A stretch of DNA of 64,000 nucleotides, taken from Ardenticatenaceae bacterium (GTDB lineage Bacteria; Chloroflexota; Anaerolineae; Promineifilales; Promineifilaceae). The stretch covers positions 1,116,001 to 1,180,000 of the forward strand of contig JACKBQ010000001.1 of the NCBI GenBank assembly GCA_020634455.1. The letters are read 5' to 3'. Below the pieces are notes generated by a model that was not told where the DNA came from, searched no databases, and worked only from the letters and a program-made list of their open reading frames with translations. Of the stretch, positions 50,504 to 59,407 are shown one piece after another. Position 1 is the stretch's first letter; every line of letters begins with the position of its first letter. A program made the position numbers and the translations under genes.

Positions 50504-51496
50504 CTATTTGTGGCAGATTCTTAGCAGCGCAATTTTGGTGCTGTGGTTGAAGGGGGCAGGATCGGTGATGGAAGGCGTGATTTGGGTGTGGGGGGTGCCA
50601 GTGCAATCTTCCGGCACGGAAATGAACTGCTCGATTGCCACATAGCCATCGGCACACAGCGTTTCTAGCTCGGCTAAATAGTCAGCACCGCTCACGAACA
50701 GGGCATTGTTGATGGCGATGATGTGACCGTTGTGACGCACTAACGGCCGTACCTTATTCACCAACCTCGCCATCCCCGCATTCAAATCTACGGTGCCCGC
50801 AGCCGTTTGTGAGAAAAACGGCGGATCGAGGAAGACACAATCAAACTGCTCACCCGCCCGCTTAAACTGGCTCATTTGCCGCCAAAAATCCCCGGTTTGG
50901 AACAATTTTTTATCAATGGGAAAGCCATTCAGGGTGTACGACGTTTTGGCGACGTTGAGGAACCGCTTGTTCAAGTCAGTTTGCACTACGCGGCTGGCCC
51001 CCGCGGCCGTTGCCGCCACCCCCAGGCTGCCCGTGTAAGCAAACGTGTTCAGCACCGCCTTACCCGCCAGATTGTCCAGCGCCCAACGGCGCACGTTCCG
51101 CGTGTCCAAATAAAAGCTGGCGTCCTGATTCATCGTTAAATCAAGGGCGTAGCGCACGCCATGCTCGCGGATTTTGCTGGTGAGCGTGCTGCCCCACAGC
51201 AACACACCTTGCTTCTCTTCATCAGAACCATTGCGGGTTTTGAGCAAGATTGTTTGCAGCCAGGGGAGCTGCTCAAGCAGCAGCATTTGCACTGCCGCCA
51301 CCACTGCATCCAGCTCTGCCGGTGGGTCGGCGTGGTTGTAGAGAACGGCCGTTTCCCCAAAAAGCTCCACCACCAGCTGCGGACATCCCTCCAGAAAACC
51401 ATTGAACAGGCGAACGGCCGTTTCGTGGCGACCATCCAACAAAGGAAGGCGGGCTTGGAAAGCAGATGCAACTAATTGCAGAATTTGTTCAGACAT
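50504..51496 (-). CDS. RlmI-like class I SAM-dependent RNA methyltransferase
   Basis: The protein of about 330 residues fits the RlmI/YccW group of 23S rRNA methyltransferases. FYLDTRNVRRWALDNLAGKAVLNTFAYTGSLGVAATAAGASRVVQTDLN is the diagnostic stretch with motif I, and FDCVFLDPPFFSQ is the catalytic motif IV. The usual N-terminal PUA domain of RlmI seems reduced, since the first 130 residues only partly resemble it. Starts at 51511 (GTG), 51505 (ATG) and 51496 (ATG) are in frame; the last lies ten bases after GGTGGG. Confidence 0.82.
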   Translation of the reverse strand: MSEQILQLVASAFQARLPLLDGRHETAVRLFNGFLEGCPQLVVELFGETAVLYNHADPPAELDAVVAAVQMLLLEQLPWLQTILLKTRNGSDEEKQGVLLWGSTLTSKIREHGVRYALDLTMNQDASFYLDTRNVRRWALDNLAGKAVLNTFAYTGSLGVAATAAGASRVVQTDLNKRFLNVAKTSYTLNGFPIDKKLFQTGDFWRQMSQFKRAGEQFDCVFLDPPFFSQTAAGTVDLNAGMARLVNKVRPLVRHNGHIIAINNALFVSGADYLAELETLCADGYVAIEQFISVPEDCTGTPHTQITPSITDPAPFNHSTKIALLRICHK

Positions 51497-51556
51497 AGCC
51501 AACATACCCACCGGTAGGGGCAGGTCTGAGACCTTGCCCCTACCATCACAAACCTA

Positions 51557-51588
51557 TAAAAAAGCCCAGGAACCACTGCTCCCAGGCT
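51557..51588 (-). terminator. Rho-independent terminator of the lipoamide dehydrogenase gene
   Basis: On the minus strand AGCCTGGGA pairs with TCCTGGGCT (nine pairs, two of them G-U), followed by a T-run given by AAAAAA at 51558-51563. It lies 40 bases downstream of the lpdA stop and before the methyltransferase gene. Confidence 0.7.
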
Positions 51589-51627
51589 CTCTAAATTCTC
51601 TAAAACTCTGTGCCCTCTGTGGCAAAA

Positions 51628-53019
51628 CTACATATGAATCGCCTCACCCTCAACCGCGTGAGCCGCTTCCATGAGCGCCTCACTGAGGGTGGGATGGGCA
51701 TGAACATTGCGAGCAATTTCTTCGGCCGTTAGCTCCGCATTGTGCGCCAACGTCAGCTCCGGCAGCAGCTCCGTTACGTCTGGGCCAACCATGTGCGCCC
51801 CCAAAATCTCGCCATACTTCTTGTCGGCAATAATTTTGATGAAGCCATCTCGTTCGCCCAGCCCCAGCGCCTTGCCATTTACCTGGAAGGGGAACTGGCC
51901 CACATTAATCTCGTAGCCAGCCTCTTTGGCCTGCGCTTCGGTATAGCCAAAACTAGCCACCTGCGGCACGCAGTACGTCGCTCGCGGCATCATTCGGTAA
52001 TCCAGCGCGTGCGTCTCGTGCCCGGCAATTGCCTCTGCCGCTACCAGCCCCATCGCCGAAGCCACATGCGCCAACCGATATTCCGTAGCCACATCGCCGA
52101 TGGCATAAATATTAGGCACGTTGGTGCGCATCTGGTCATCCACAGCAATCGCGCCCCGGTCGGTTAGCTGCACCCCAACCGTTTCCAGGCCAATATTTTC
52201 CACATTGGGCAAAAAGTTGATGGCCAGCATCACCTTGTCGGCTTCTAATTTGGTGCCATCAGCCAGGGCTACCGCAACACCAGCATCATTTGTCTCAATT
52301 TTTTCCACGCGGGCATTTAAATGAAGATTCACCTTCATCTTTTTATATGCTTTTTCCAGAACGTCGCTTACTTCTGGCTCTTCGTTAGGCAGCAAATGGC
52401 TCATCATCTCCACGATGGTGATCTCCACGCCGTAGTTGGCCCACATGTAGGCAAACTCCACGCCAATCACGCCACCACCTACGATGATCAGCTTCTTCGG
52501 CGGGTTCTCGCTCAAAATGGCGTCAATGTACGAGATGATTTTGTCGCCATCAAACTGTATGCCAGGGATGCTGCGTGGGCGGGCACCGGTGGCAATAATG
52601 ATATTTTTGCCGCTAACGGTTTGCTCGCCACCGTCGTTCAGGCTTACCTGGATGGTGTTGGCGTTGGTGAGTTTGCCGCTGCCTTCAATGACATCAATAT
52701 TGTTCTTTTTCATGAGGAACTGCACACCTTTCACCAGTCGGCCAGACACCTGGCGGCTACGTTTGAAGGCGACGCTGTAATCTAACTGCAAATCAGTGAA
52801 AGAGAAGCCAAACTCTTTAGCACGATGCTGTAACGTGTGCGCCAGTTCTGCATTTTTTAGCAGCGCTTTGGAGGGGATGCAGCCGATGTTGAGGCAGACG
52901 CCGCCCCAATATTCCCGCTCGATGATGGCAGCTTTGAGGCCCAGTTGGGCAGCGCGGATGGCGGCGACGTAGCCACCAGGCCCCGCGCCTAAAACGACAA
53001 GATCGTATTGATTGGTCAT
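51628..53019 (-). CDS. lpdA: Dihydrolipoyl dehydrogenase
   Basis: The E3 subunit of 2-oxoacid dehydrogenase or glycine-cleavage complexes reoxidises dihydrolipoyl groups using FAD and NAD+. From the ATG at 53019, which has GGAG eight bases upstream, the product is 463 residues. The FAD motif VVLGAGPGGYVAA is at 8-20, the redox disulfide Cys42/Cys47 lies in GGVCLNIGCIPSK, the NAD site is IIVGGGVIGVEFAYMW, and the catalytic His-Glu pair is in HAHPTLSEALMEAA near the end. No E1 or E2 gene is nearby, so it is probably a shared E3 enzyme. Confidence 0.95.
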   Translation of the reverse strand: MTNQYDLVVLGAGPGGYVAAIRAAQLGLKAAIIEREYWGGVCLNIGCIPSKALLKNAELAHTLQHRAKEFGFSFTDLQLDYSVAFKRSRQVSGRLVKGVQFLMKKNNIDVIEGSGKLTNANTIQVSLNDGGEQTVSGKNIIIATGARPRSIPGIQFDGDKIISYIDAILSENPPKKLIIVGGGVIGVEFAYMWANYGVEITIVEMMSHLLPNEEPEVSDVLEKAYKKMKVNLHLNARVEKIETNDAGVAVALADGTKLEADKVMLAINFLPNVENIGLETVGVQLTDRGAIAVDDQMRTNVPNIYAIGDVATEYRLAHVASAMGLVAAEAIAGHETHALDYRMMPRATYCVPQVASFGYTEAQAKEAGYEINVGQFPFQVNGKALGLGERDGFIKIIADKKYGEILGAHMVGPDVTELLPELTLAHNAELTAEEIARNVHAHPTLSEALMEAAHAVEGEAIHM

Positions 53020-53270
53020 AGAATAACTCCGTTTTGGATAGGTTCTCATAGTGTCAGGCAGGAAGCGCAAGATTGAAAATAAACCAAAGCCGTTCGCCGT
53101 GTGCCTGGCACATTATTGCAAGTTGCTTTTGCGGGATTATACCAGCGCCCAAGTGTAAATCGTAACTTTTTAATCGTCTACACAATCACCTTTGGCTTCC
53201 AAATGAGCAATTACCGCAAAATGAGCTATCCACTTTGCCTGTCGTTCTCTGTTTTGCCATAATACGCGGC

Positions 53271-54107
53271 ATGGGTTTTCCGATGTGGACGTTGATTGGC
53301 ATGGGCTTTACGGCCGTACTTGCCCTGGTTATGACTGTTTTTGCCTATCTGGCGCAGTCTCCCCGCGCCCTGTTGCGCATGGGGCTGGCCGGGTACCGGC
53401 TGGATTTGCGCGTGAAGCTGTTTACGGGCTATGCATTGGCCAGCCTTATTTTAATGCTCGGCTTCTTTTTGGCAGGTGTGCCAATCAGCAATGGTGAAGC
53501 AGTGGCAGCCAGTACGCCTACGGCCGAAATTGCTGAGTCGGTTCCCACATCGGCCAATACCGGCGCAATGGGGGACCTGCCAGAAACGGCCGTTGCCACC
53601 ATTCCCCTTGTCGAAACCAACAACACGCTAACAACCGACCGCACCACCGAAACACCCTCCAGTGGCGCATTTGCTGGCCCACCGTCCGGCGGCGATGAAG
53701 TGAGCATAGAGGAAGTGACTACCACCAGTACGCCAGCGCAGGCGGGGCCATCTGCCACACCCGGCACGGCAACAGTAGCAAATACGGCCGTTCCTACCAC
53801 CACATCCGAAGGCACAGCCACCACCGCCCCAACTGCTACAGCCACAGCCACCCCGCTGCCTACCGCCACATCTACGCCAACCATCACCCCCACCCCCATC
53901 GAGGGCATCACCGCCACCATCACCACGAATGGCAGCACGCTGTGGGTGCGGCGTTCGCCCGGTGGGCAGCAGTTAGTGATTGTGCAACATAATGACACGG
54001 TAATTTTGGAAAACGGCCGTGCCAATCAAGCCGGTATCCTCTGGCGCGAAGTTCGCACCGTGAGCGGCATTGTGGGCTGGGTACAGGCTGAATTTTTAGA
54101 AGAATAA
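53271..54107 (+). CDS. Membrane protein with Thr/Pro-rich linker and bacterial SH3 domain
   Basis: From the ATG at 53271 the product is 278 residues. Two membrane helices lie at about 4-24 and 46-68. A long low-complexity linker rich in Thr, Pro, Ala and Ser covers about 75-210. The last 65 residues form a bacterial SH3 domain: STLWVRRSPGGQQLVIVQHNDTVILENGRANQAGILWREVRTVSGIVGWVQAEFLEE. The domain would sit outside the membrane and bind cell-wall or other ligands. No ribosome site is obvious, and a second ATG at 53283 is possible. Its upstream gap is divergent from lpdA. Confidence 0.75.
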   Translation: MGFPMWTLIGMGFTAVLALVMTVFAYLAQSPRALLRMGLAGYRLDLRVKLFTGYALASLILMLGFFLAGVPISNGEAVAASTPTAEIAESVPTSANTGAMGDLPETAVATIPLVETNNTLTTDRTTETPSSGAFAGPPSGGDEVSIEEVTTTSTPAQAGPSATPGTATVANTAVPTTTSEGTATTAPTATATATPLPTATSTPTITPTPIEGITATITTNGSTLWVRRSPGGQQLVIVQHNDTVILENGRANQAGILWREVRTVSGIVGWVQAEFLEE

Positions 54108-54159
54108 TGTGACGATTTGACCGCGATTGGGTCAAAGAAGGCAAGCAATGAAAGAGTTT

Positions 54160-54191
54160 GTAATTGGGTAATTACCTAATCACTCAATTAT
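54160..54191. repeat. Short intergenic palindrome of TAATTGGGTAATTACC words
   Basis: It has GTAATTGGGTAATTACCTAAT followed by CACTCAATTA, a short relative of the element at 4468-4522. Confidence 0.5.
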
Positions 54192-54233
54192 TTTAAATAT
54201 TTCAACACCCCATAGCTTTAAGGAGGCTACTTC

Positions 54234-54572
54234 ATGAACCATCCAAAATTCCAGATTTACGAAGGCAACGACGGTAAACATTATTTCCGGCTCACCGCCC
54301 GCAACGGACAAAACATTTTGTCCAGCCAAGGATATTCGTCTAAAGCAAACTGCAAAAATGGTGTCGAATCGGTGAAAAACAATGGCACCAGTGCTGACCG
54401 GTTTGAGATGAAAGAAGCGGCTAATGGGAAGTTTTACTTCAATTTGTTGGCAGCCAACAAGCAGGTCATTGGCAAGAGCCAAATGTATGCCAGCAAACAA
54501 ACCTGCCAGAGCGGTATTGAGGCGGTTCAGCGTGTGGCAGCTGAGGCGGGTGTGGAAGATACGACAGCATAG
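54234..54572 (+). CDS. YegP family protein (two DUF1508 repeats)
   Basis: The 112-residue protein is two copies of the YegP fold: FQIYEGNDGKHYFRLTARNGQNILSSQGYSSKANCKNGVESVKNN at about residues 5-49 and FEMKEAANGKFYFNLLAANKQVIGKSQMYASKQTCQSGIEAVQRVA at 56-101. Each has the Y/F.LxAxNGQ.I..S..Y.SK..C..GI..V pattern. The family is widespread and of poorly known function. A strong AAGGAGG site precedes the ATG. Confidence 0.92.
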   Translation: MNHPKFQIYEGNDGKHYFRLTARNGQNILSSQGYSSKANCKNGVESVKNNGTSADRFEMKEAANGKFYFNLLAANKQVIGKSQMYASKQTCQSGIEAVQRVAAEAGVEDTTA

Positions 54573-54643
54573 TCTGCCAGTGTGCAAGTGGCGAGTTTGC
54601 AAGTTTTCTTTACTGGCAAACTCGCTTTACTCGCATACCCCCC

Positions 54644-56422
54644 CTACTCCTCTTTTCTTTGGCGGTTCAGGTACAGCAGCGTGCCGGACAGCACCCCTGC
54701 TGCGCCTAAAATGCTCCAGCCCAATTGGCCAATTTTCTTTTCTATGCGCTCGTATTGGCGCAAAGTTTCGCGATCTGCTTGTACGCGAAGACGGCCGTTT
54801 TCTGCCAAATTGAGCAGTCGTTGAATTTGGGCGGGGGTGCTAAGATACGGCCGTACCAACTGCCACGCCGTCTCCAGACCAAACTTTTGCCCTTCCCGGC
54901 TAGCCACCAACGCCTCGCCGTACTTCTCGATGAAATACCACGGGTTGATCTGCTCATCCAGCTGAGACACCAGCCCGGACACAATGCCCATCGCCCGCCC
55001 CAAATAGATAAAATCCTGCGGAATCTGGAACGGAAAATCGAACAGCAGATCGCGGAACTCTTGGCCAAGCTCTTCAATTTCGGCGGGGTCGGGGCGGGCC
55101 AAATCCAGCAAATTGCGCCCCCAGATGCGGTCTAGCACCGCCTCTTGCGCCTCGGCGATGCGCACCAGATCCGCGCCGGGCAAAAAGAAGCCCAATTTTT
55201 GGTACGCTTCAGTTAGTTTACGGCCGTCTCGCTGGGTCACACTCACCAACACCTGCCGCAAATTGTCGCCCATCAGTGAGTGCACCCGGCCCACCATGCC
55301 AAAATCCACAAAAATGAGCCAGAACGGCCGTCCGCCAGCCGCCTCATCCGCATCTTCTGGCGGCCAGGGAACATCGGGCCGGGGGCGAATGAAGAGATTG
55401 CCCGGATGCGGATCTGCATGGAAAAAGCCCTCGCGGAATACCTGGTCAAAATAAACGTCCAGCAATGTTTCCGCCACCTCCGCCGGATCAATGCCCGCTT
55501 CCTGCATCGCTGCCACGTCCGTAATTTTCGGCGCTTCCACATTTTCCATCACAATCACGCGGTCAGAAGAGTGCTGGCGGTACATGGCGGGAATGTACAC
55601 GCGCGGATCGTTGGCGTACATCTCGGCAAAACGCTCTGCATTGTCCACCTCGGCGCAATAATTCAGCTCTTCCCACAGCGTTTTGGCAAACTCTTCCATG
55701 AGAGCGGGCACGTCGGCGCGGCGGGCAATGGGCTTGTAGCGCATGGTCCAGCGAGCCACAATGCGCAGCGCCGCCAAATCAGTTTCTACAATGGCGGCGA
55801 TGTTGGGGCGCTGCACTTTGATCACCACCGCTTCACCTCGTGCGCCAGCCCCGTTTTGTGGCTTTAGCCAGGCGCGATGGGTTTGCCCCAGCGAAGCGGC
55901 GGCCATTGGTTCTGCCTCAATCTCGGCAAAACGGCCGTTAAAATCCCCCAACTCTGCCTGAATGACGGCCATGATGCGCCCCGTCTCTTCGGGCGTTACC
56001 TCGTCTTGCAGCCCTTGCAGCTCTTCGGTAATTTCTGGTGGCAACACGTCTACGCGGGCGCTGAGAAATTGGCCCAGCTTGATCATCACGCCGCCCATGT
56101 TCAGCGCCAACTCGCGGAAGGCGTGTGCCCAACGACGAAAGCGGCGCGGGCGGCTTTGGCGGATGGCCAGACGGAACAGCGGCACCCGTCCACCCAAAAT
56201 GTCCCAAATGATGAGGTGCAAAATGACGCGGGCAAAAAAGATGAGGATGCGGCGGAAACGGCCGTCCTGACGAAAATTGTGCTCGGTTTCAGGGTGGGTT
56301 TTTGGCTGTGGCGGGGGCTGGGGGTGATGGGGACGGCCGTTCGGCAAATGAACGCCATTCAACTGTGGCTTCACATCCACCTGCTCATACTCAATTGGAA
56401 CGCCATTTTGCGCTGCGGCCAT
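54644..56422 (-). CDS. ABC1/AarF/UbiB family kinase-like protein
   Basis: Members of this family are atypical kinases tied to quinone biosynthesis or lipid homeostasis. From the ATG at 56422 the product is 592 residues. The KxGQ-type motif is MIKLGQFLSARVDVLPPEITEELQGLQDEVTPE, the alanine-rich loop is AAASLGQTHRA, the ATP lysine is in VVIKVQRPNI, the catalytic loop is FFHADPHPGNL and the metal site is FVDFGMVGR. All family landmarks are present. A hydrophobic tail (LGWSILGAAGVLSGTLLYLN) ends the protein. An N-terminal Pro-rich extension is unusual. The open frame extends upstream to 56542, but through a repeat-like stretch. Confidence 0.92.
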   Translation of the reverse strand: MAAAQNGVPIEYEQVDVKPQLNGVHLPNGRPHHPQPPPQPKTHPETEHNFRQDGRFRRILIFFARVILHLIIWDILGGRVPLFRLAIRQSRPRRFRRWAHAFRELALNMGGVMIKLGQFLSARVDVLPPEITEELQGLQDEVTPEETGRIMAVIQAELGDFNGRFAEIEAEPMAAASLGQTHRAWLKPQNGAGARGEAVVIKVQRPNIAAIVETDLAALRIVARWTMRYKPIARRADVPALMEEFAKTLWEELNYCAEVDNAERFAEMYANDPRVYIPAMYRQHSSDRVIVMENVEAPKITDVAAMQEAGIDPAEVAETLLDVYFDQVFREGFFHADPHPGNLFIRPRPDVPWPPEDADEAAGGRPFWLIFVDFGMVGRVHSLMGDNLRQVLVSVTQRDGRKLTEAYQKLGFFLPGADLVRIAEAQEAVLDRIWGRNLLDLARPDPAEIEELGQEFRDLLFDFPFQIPQDFIYLGRAMGIVSGLVSQLDEQINPWYFIEKYGEALVASREGQKFGLETAWQLVRPYLSTPAQIQRLLNLAENGRLRVQADRETLRQYERIEKKIGQLGWSILGAAGVLSGTLLYLNRQRKEE

Positions 56423-56525
56423 ACAATGATTTCCCACAAATCTAAAAAATGAACTTTCGCCTCTTAGCTCTCTGTGAACTCTGTAGCAAATACTCGGACA
56501 GATACTAAGTTTACCAAGAAAAAGC

Positions 56526-56557
56526 AAAAAGGCTTCACCCATTGGAGGATGAAGCCT
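56526..56557 (-). terminator. Rho-independent terminator downstream of tRNA-Glu
   Basis: On the minus strand AGGCTTCA (from 56557 to 56550) pairs with TGAAGCCT (56537 to 56530) and is followed by TTTTTGCTTTTT. It lies directly behind the tRNA gene. Confidence 0.85.
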
Positions 56558-56562
56558 TGCAG

Positions 56563-56635
56563 TGCCCCGTACGGGACTCGAACCCGTGTTTTAGCCTTGA
56601 GAGGGCTACGTCCTAGGCCGCTAGACGAACGGGGC
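56563..56635 (-). tRNA. tRNA-Glu (anticodon CTC)
   Basis: Read on the minus strand, the seven-base acceptor arms GCCCCGT and ACGGGGC pair, the anticodon arm TAGCC/GGCTA encloses the loop CTCTCAA with anticodon CTC, and the T arm has the ACGGG/CCCGT stem with TTCGAGT. The discriminator is A, and CCA is not encoded. The 73-base length is standard. Confidence 0.95.
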
Positions 56636-56738
56636 GCGTGCCCAAAAGCTTGCAGATTCTAGCAAACGGCCGTATCCCTGTCAAAGGGTTGGCGAAACTA
56701 TTGCGATTCTGCCTGCCCCAAGCCATAATCGGGCGTTT

Positions 56739-57707
56739 ATGGCTTCACAAAATCACCATACACAAGCGGCTGAAATAGAAACGGCCGTTGCCTCCTGGCA
56801 ATGGCTCACCATCGCCCTGATCGCCCAGCTTGGTTGGGGCGCATACCCCGCCTTTTTGCGCTACCTGCAAACCGTCAGCCTCGTGCCCAGCCTGTCGCTG
56901 CTGGCAGTGGGCAACGGGCTGGTGCTCTTGTTGGTGCTGGCCAGCCGTTGGCGGCAAATTGAGTGGCGCATTTTTCGGCTGCCGCTGCTGTGGTTGTTTG
57001 GGGGGCTGGTGGTGCTGCGCGGCATTACCAACCTGCTGGCGACGCGCTACACGCTGGCCATCTATGCCCAGCTCATCTATTTGATGACCCCGTTCATTGT
57101 AGCGCTACTGAGCCGACTGGCGCTGCGGGAGCAGCTGCCGCGCCACACGTTTAAGGCACTCACCCTTTGTTTGGTAGGTGCTGTGCTCATGTTGTCGGGG
57201 AATTTGGTGGAGGCAGTGAAGGAAACGGCCGTTACCCGCAACGATTGGCTAGGCATTAGTCTGGCCATTGCCAGCAGCTTCTTTTTGGCGCTGTACATGA
57301 TCGTCACTCGGCGCACCACCCAGCACCAGGCATCGGGCGATTCGCTGTTGCTGATGCATCTCGTTGCCCTCTCCGTTTTTTCTGGCGTTGCCAGCCTTGT
57401 TTTGCAGGAGGATTGGCAACAGTGGCGCAATCTACAACCGGGCGATTGGCTCATTTTTGGGCTATTTGCGTTGGGGGTACTCCTGGGGGCCAACCTGGGG
57501 CAAATTCGCTCCATTCAACATTTAGGCGCGCCGCTGGTAAGCAGCACAATGACCATTCGGTTGGTGAGCGCCCTGGTGGTGGGCAATGTGTTGCTCAACG
57601 AGCGGCTTTCATCTGGTTGGCAATTGTTGGGGGCGGCGGTGGTGTTTGTCACCCTGACCTGGTATTTGCGGCAGCGAAACGGCCGTTCACGCCACATCCA
57701 CCGGTAG
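56739..57707 (+). CDS. EamA family transporter
   Basis: The 322-residue protein has about ten membrane segments in two EamA halves. ALIAQLGWGAYPAFLRYLQTVSLVPSLSLLAVGNGLVLLL opens the first half, and GLFALGVLLGANLGQIRSIQHLGAPLVSSTMTIRLVSALVVGNVLLNERLSSGWQLLGAAVVFVTLTW closes the second with the usual family end. Substrate unknown. The stop lies inside the last codons of the convergent kinase gene, a 21-base overlap. Confidence 0.83.
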   Translation: MASQNHHTQAAEIETAVASWQWLTIALIAQLGWGAYPAFLRYLQTVSLVPSLSLLAVGNGLVLLLVLASRWRQIEWRIFRLPLLWLFGGLVVLRGITNLLATRYTLAIYAQLIYLMTPFIVALLSRLALREQLPRHTFKALTLCLVGAVLMLSGNLVEAVKETAVTRNDWLGISLAIASSFFLALYMIVTRRTTQHQASGDSLLLMHLVALSVFSGVASLVLQEDWQQWRNLQPGDWLIFGLFALGVLLGANLGQIRSIQHLGAPLVSSTMTIRLVSALVVGNVLLNERLSSGWQLLGAAVVFVTLTWYLRQRNGRSRHIHR

Positions 57708-59270
57708 CCAAATCGTAAAGCTCGCACCTTCGCCCGGTGCACTGTGCACGGTCAAAAAACCATGATGCGCCTGAATAATCTGCTGGCTAATGCATAAGCC
57801 CAGACCTGTGCCGGTAATGTGTCCTTGCTCAGCCAGCGTTCCACGGAAAAAACGCTCAAAAATGTGCGCCTGTTCCTCTGGCAAAATACCGGGGCCATCA
57901 TCCTGAATCATGATGGTGATCCATTGACGATTATCTTCAATGGGGGCAGCCACTGTTGCCGTAATGTGACCCTCAGTCGGCGTGTAGGCAAAAGCATTAT
58001 CCAGCAACTCGCCAATAGCCTGACGCATCCGGCTGGGATCACCCGTTACCTGGGGGATATCCGGCTCGATCTGGCAATGGAGCGTTTGCTTCTGCCGCCG
58101 GGCACGTGCTTGATTGCCTTCGCAAATTTGTTGAAACATTTCAGCAATGTCAATGGTGCGCCAATCCAACACAGCTTCGGTGCTATCCAGGCTTGCCAGC
58201 TCCAGAATATCCTGCACCAAATGCTCCAGCCGCTCGGCCTGGGAAACCAAAACATGTAAATAATGCATTGATTTGCCGCTGTTTATGCCAGCTTCCAGCA
58301 GCTCGGCATATAGCTTAATATTGGTGAGGGGGGTGCGCAGCTGGTGGGTTACATTGGTAATAAAACTGTATTGCGCCTTATCCAGCGCCTGAAAACGACT
58401 AATGTCTTGATGGCTGGTAACGTAACCGGAGATACGGCCGTCCTCATCCATCATTGGCACCATAGTGAGAAGCGTTGGGTAATTACGATCGTCCGTACGC
58501 ACCCCTTTGACTTCACCAGACCAGGCCATGCCTAAGGCAAAAGCATCCGCCTGAGCCTGCTGATCAGCATGGGAAAACTCGAACAAAGCGTTAAAGTTAA
58601 TGTGACGCGCTTCCATGAAATCGAAGCCTGTCATGCGGATAAACGCATGGTTTACATACAAAATAGTTCGGTCTGTATCAATCATGGTGACTGCTTCAGC
58701 AACCGAACCGAGCACGGCTTCCAGCTTTTCTTTTTCAGCCGCTAATTCGGCCGTACGTTCCCGCACCTGCCGCTCTAAAGAGGTGTTTACCTGGCGCAAT
58801 GCCTGCTCTGCCTCTTTGCGCCAGCTTATGTCGCGAGCGAAGTTGATCAGCACATCTTGCCCTTGCCAGAACACCAGGCGGCTGCTCACTTCCACCGGAA
58901 TCAGTGATCCATCCCGATGGCGATACTGTCCCTCGTAGAAAAACGTGCCAGAAACAGCAGATTGCCATGATGTCTCAGCATCGGTTGCATCTAACAAGCG
59001 GGGCATCTCTATTTGTTCCATCGCCATCTGGCGCAATTCAGACCGACGGTAGCCCAGGCGTCGCGCGGCGTTGGGATTTGCATCCAAAATTTTCATGTTG
59101 TAGGGGTCAATGATGAGGATCGTTTCACCGGAATTTTCAAACAGGAAGTCAGCGTAATTGGTTGTACTCCGGTCAGCTTTGTCTGACTCTAGTTCGGCAA
59201 TGCGTTGGCGTAAGATACCAATTTCTTGCTGAAGATTTTTATCTGATTGTGAATTTTGCAGACCATCCAT
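57687..59270 (-). CDS. PAS-domain sensor histidine kinase
   Basis: From the ATG at 59270, with GAGG at good spacing, the kinase has 527 residues: a coiled coil at about 10-32, a PAS domain at about 38-150, a coiled linker, a second PAS domain at about 183-290, then the phospho-acceptor HisKA region with His309 in THQLRTPLTNIKLYAELL, and the ATPase domain with N box LLDNAFAYT, IQDDGPGILPEEQAHIFERFFRG and GTGLGLCISQQI. No membrane helix is seen, so it senses a cytoplasmic cue. No response regulator gene is adjacent. The 3' end overlaps the convergent EamA gene. Confidence 0.93.
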   Translation of the reverse strand: MDGLQNSQSDKNLQQEIGILRQRIAELESDKADRSTTNYADFLFENSGETILIIDPYNMKILDANPNAARRLGYRRSELRQMAMEQIEMPRLLDATDAETSWQSAVSGTFFYEGQYRHRDGSLIPVEVSSRLVFWQGQDVLINFARDISWRKEAEQALRQVNTSLERQVRERTAELAAEKEKLEAVLGSVAEAVTMIDTDRTILYVNHAFIRMTGFDFMEARHINFNALFEFSHADQQAQADAFALGMAWSGEVKGVRTDDRNYPTLLTMVPMMDEDGRISGYVTSHQDISRFQALDKAQYSFITNVTHQLRTPLTNIKLYAELLEAGINSGKSMHYLHVLVSQAERLEHLVQDILELASLDSTEAVLDWRTIDIAEMFQQICEGNQARARRQKQTLHCQIEPDIPQVTGDPSRMRQAIGELLDNAFAYTPTEGHITATVAAPIEDNRQWITIMIQDDGPGILPEEQAHIFERFFRGTLAEQGHITGTGLGLCISQQIIQAHHGFLTVHSAPGEGASFTIWLPVDVA

Positions 59271-59407
59271 AACAATTTCCTCGAATTGGAAAGCAAGAAC
59301 CTTACACTGTTGAAATATGGGGGCGACAACACACAACGGCCGTTCTTCACCAGATATTGTGGGTAAATAACGGCCGTCTGACGATAGAACTTCTGTCCTA
59401 AACCAGC

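Noticed and set aside
53429..54025. A 198-codon minus-strand frame of Val and Ser residues
   Set aside because: It is the mirror of the Thr/Pro/Ala linker of the SH3-domain protein; low complexity explains the open frame.
56422..56542. Extension of the UbiB-like kinase to an upstream start
   Set aside because: The extra 40 residues come from a stretch with CTCTGTG-type repeat words and the tRNA terminator region, and the family does not carry them.
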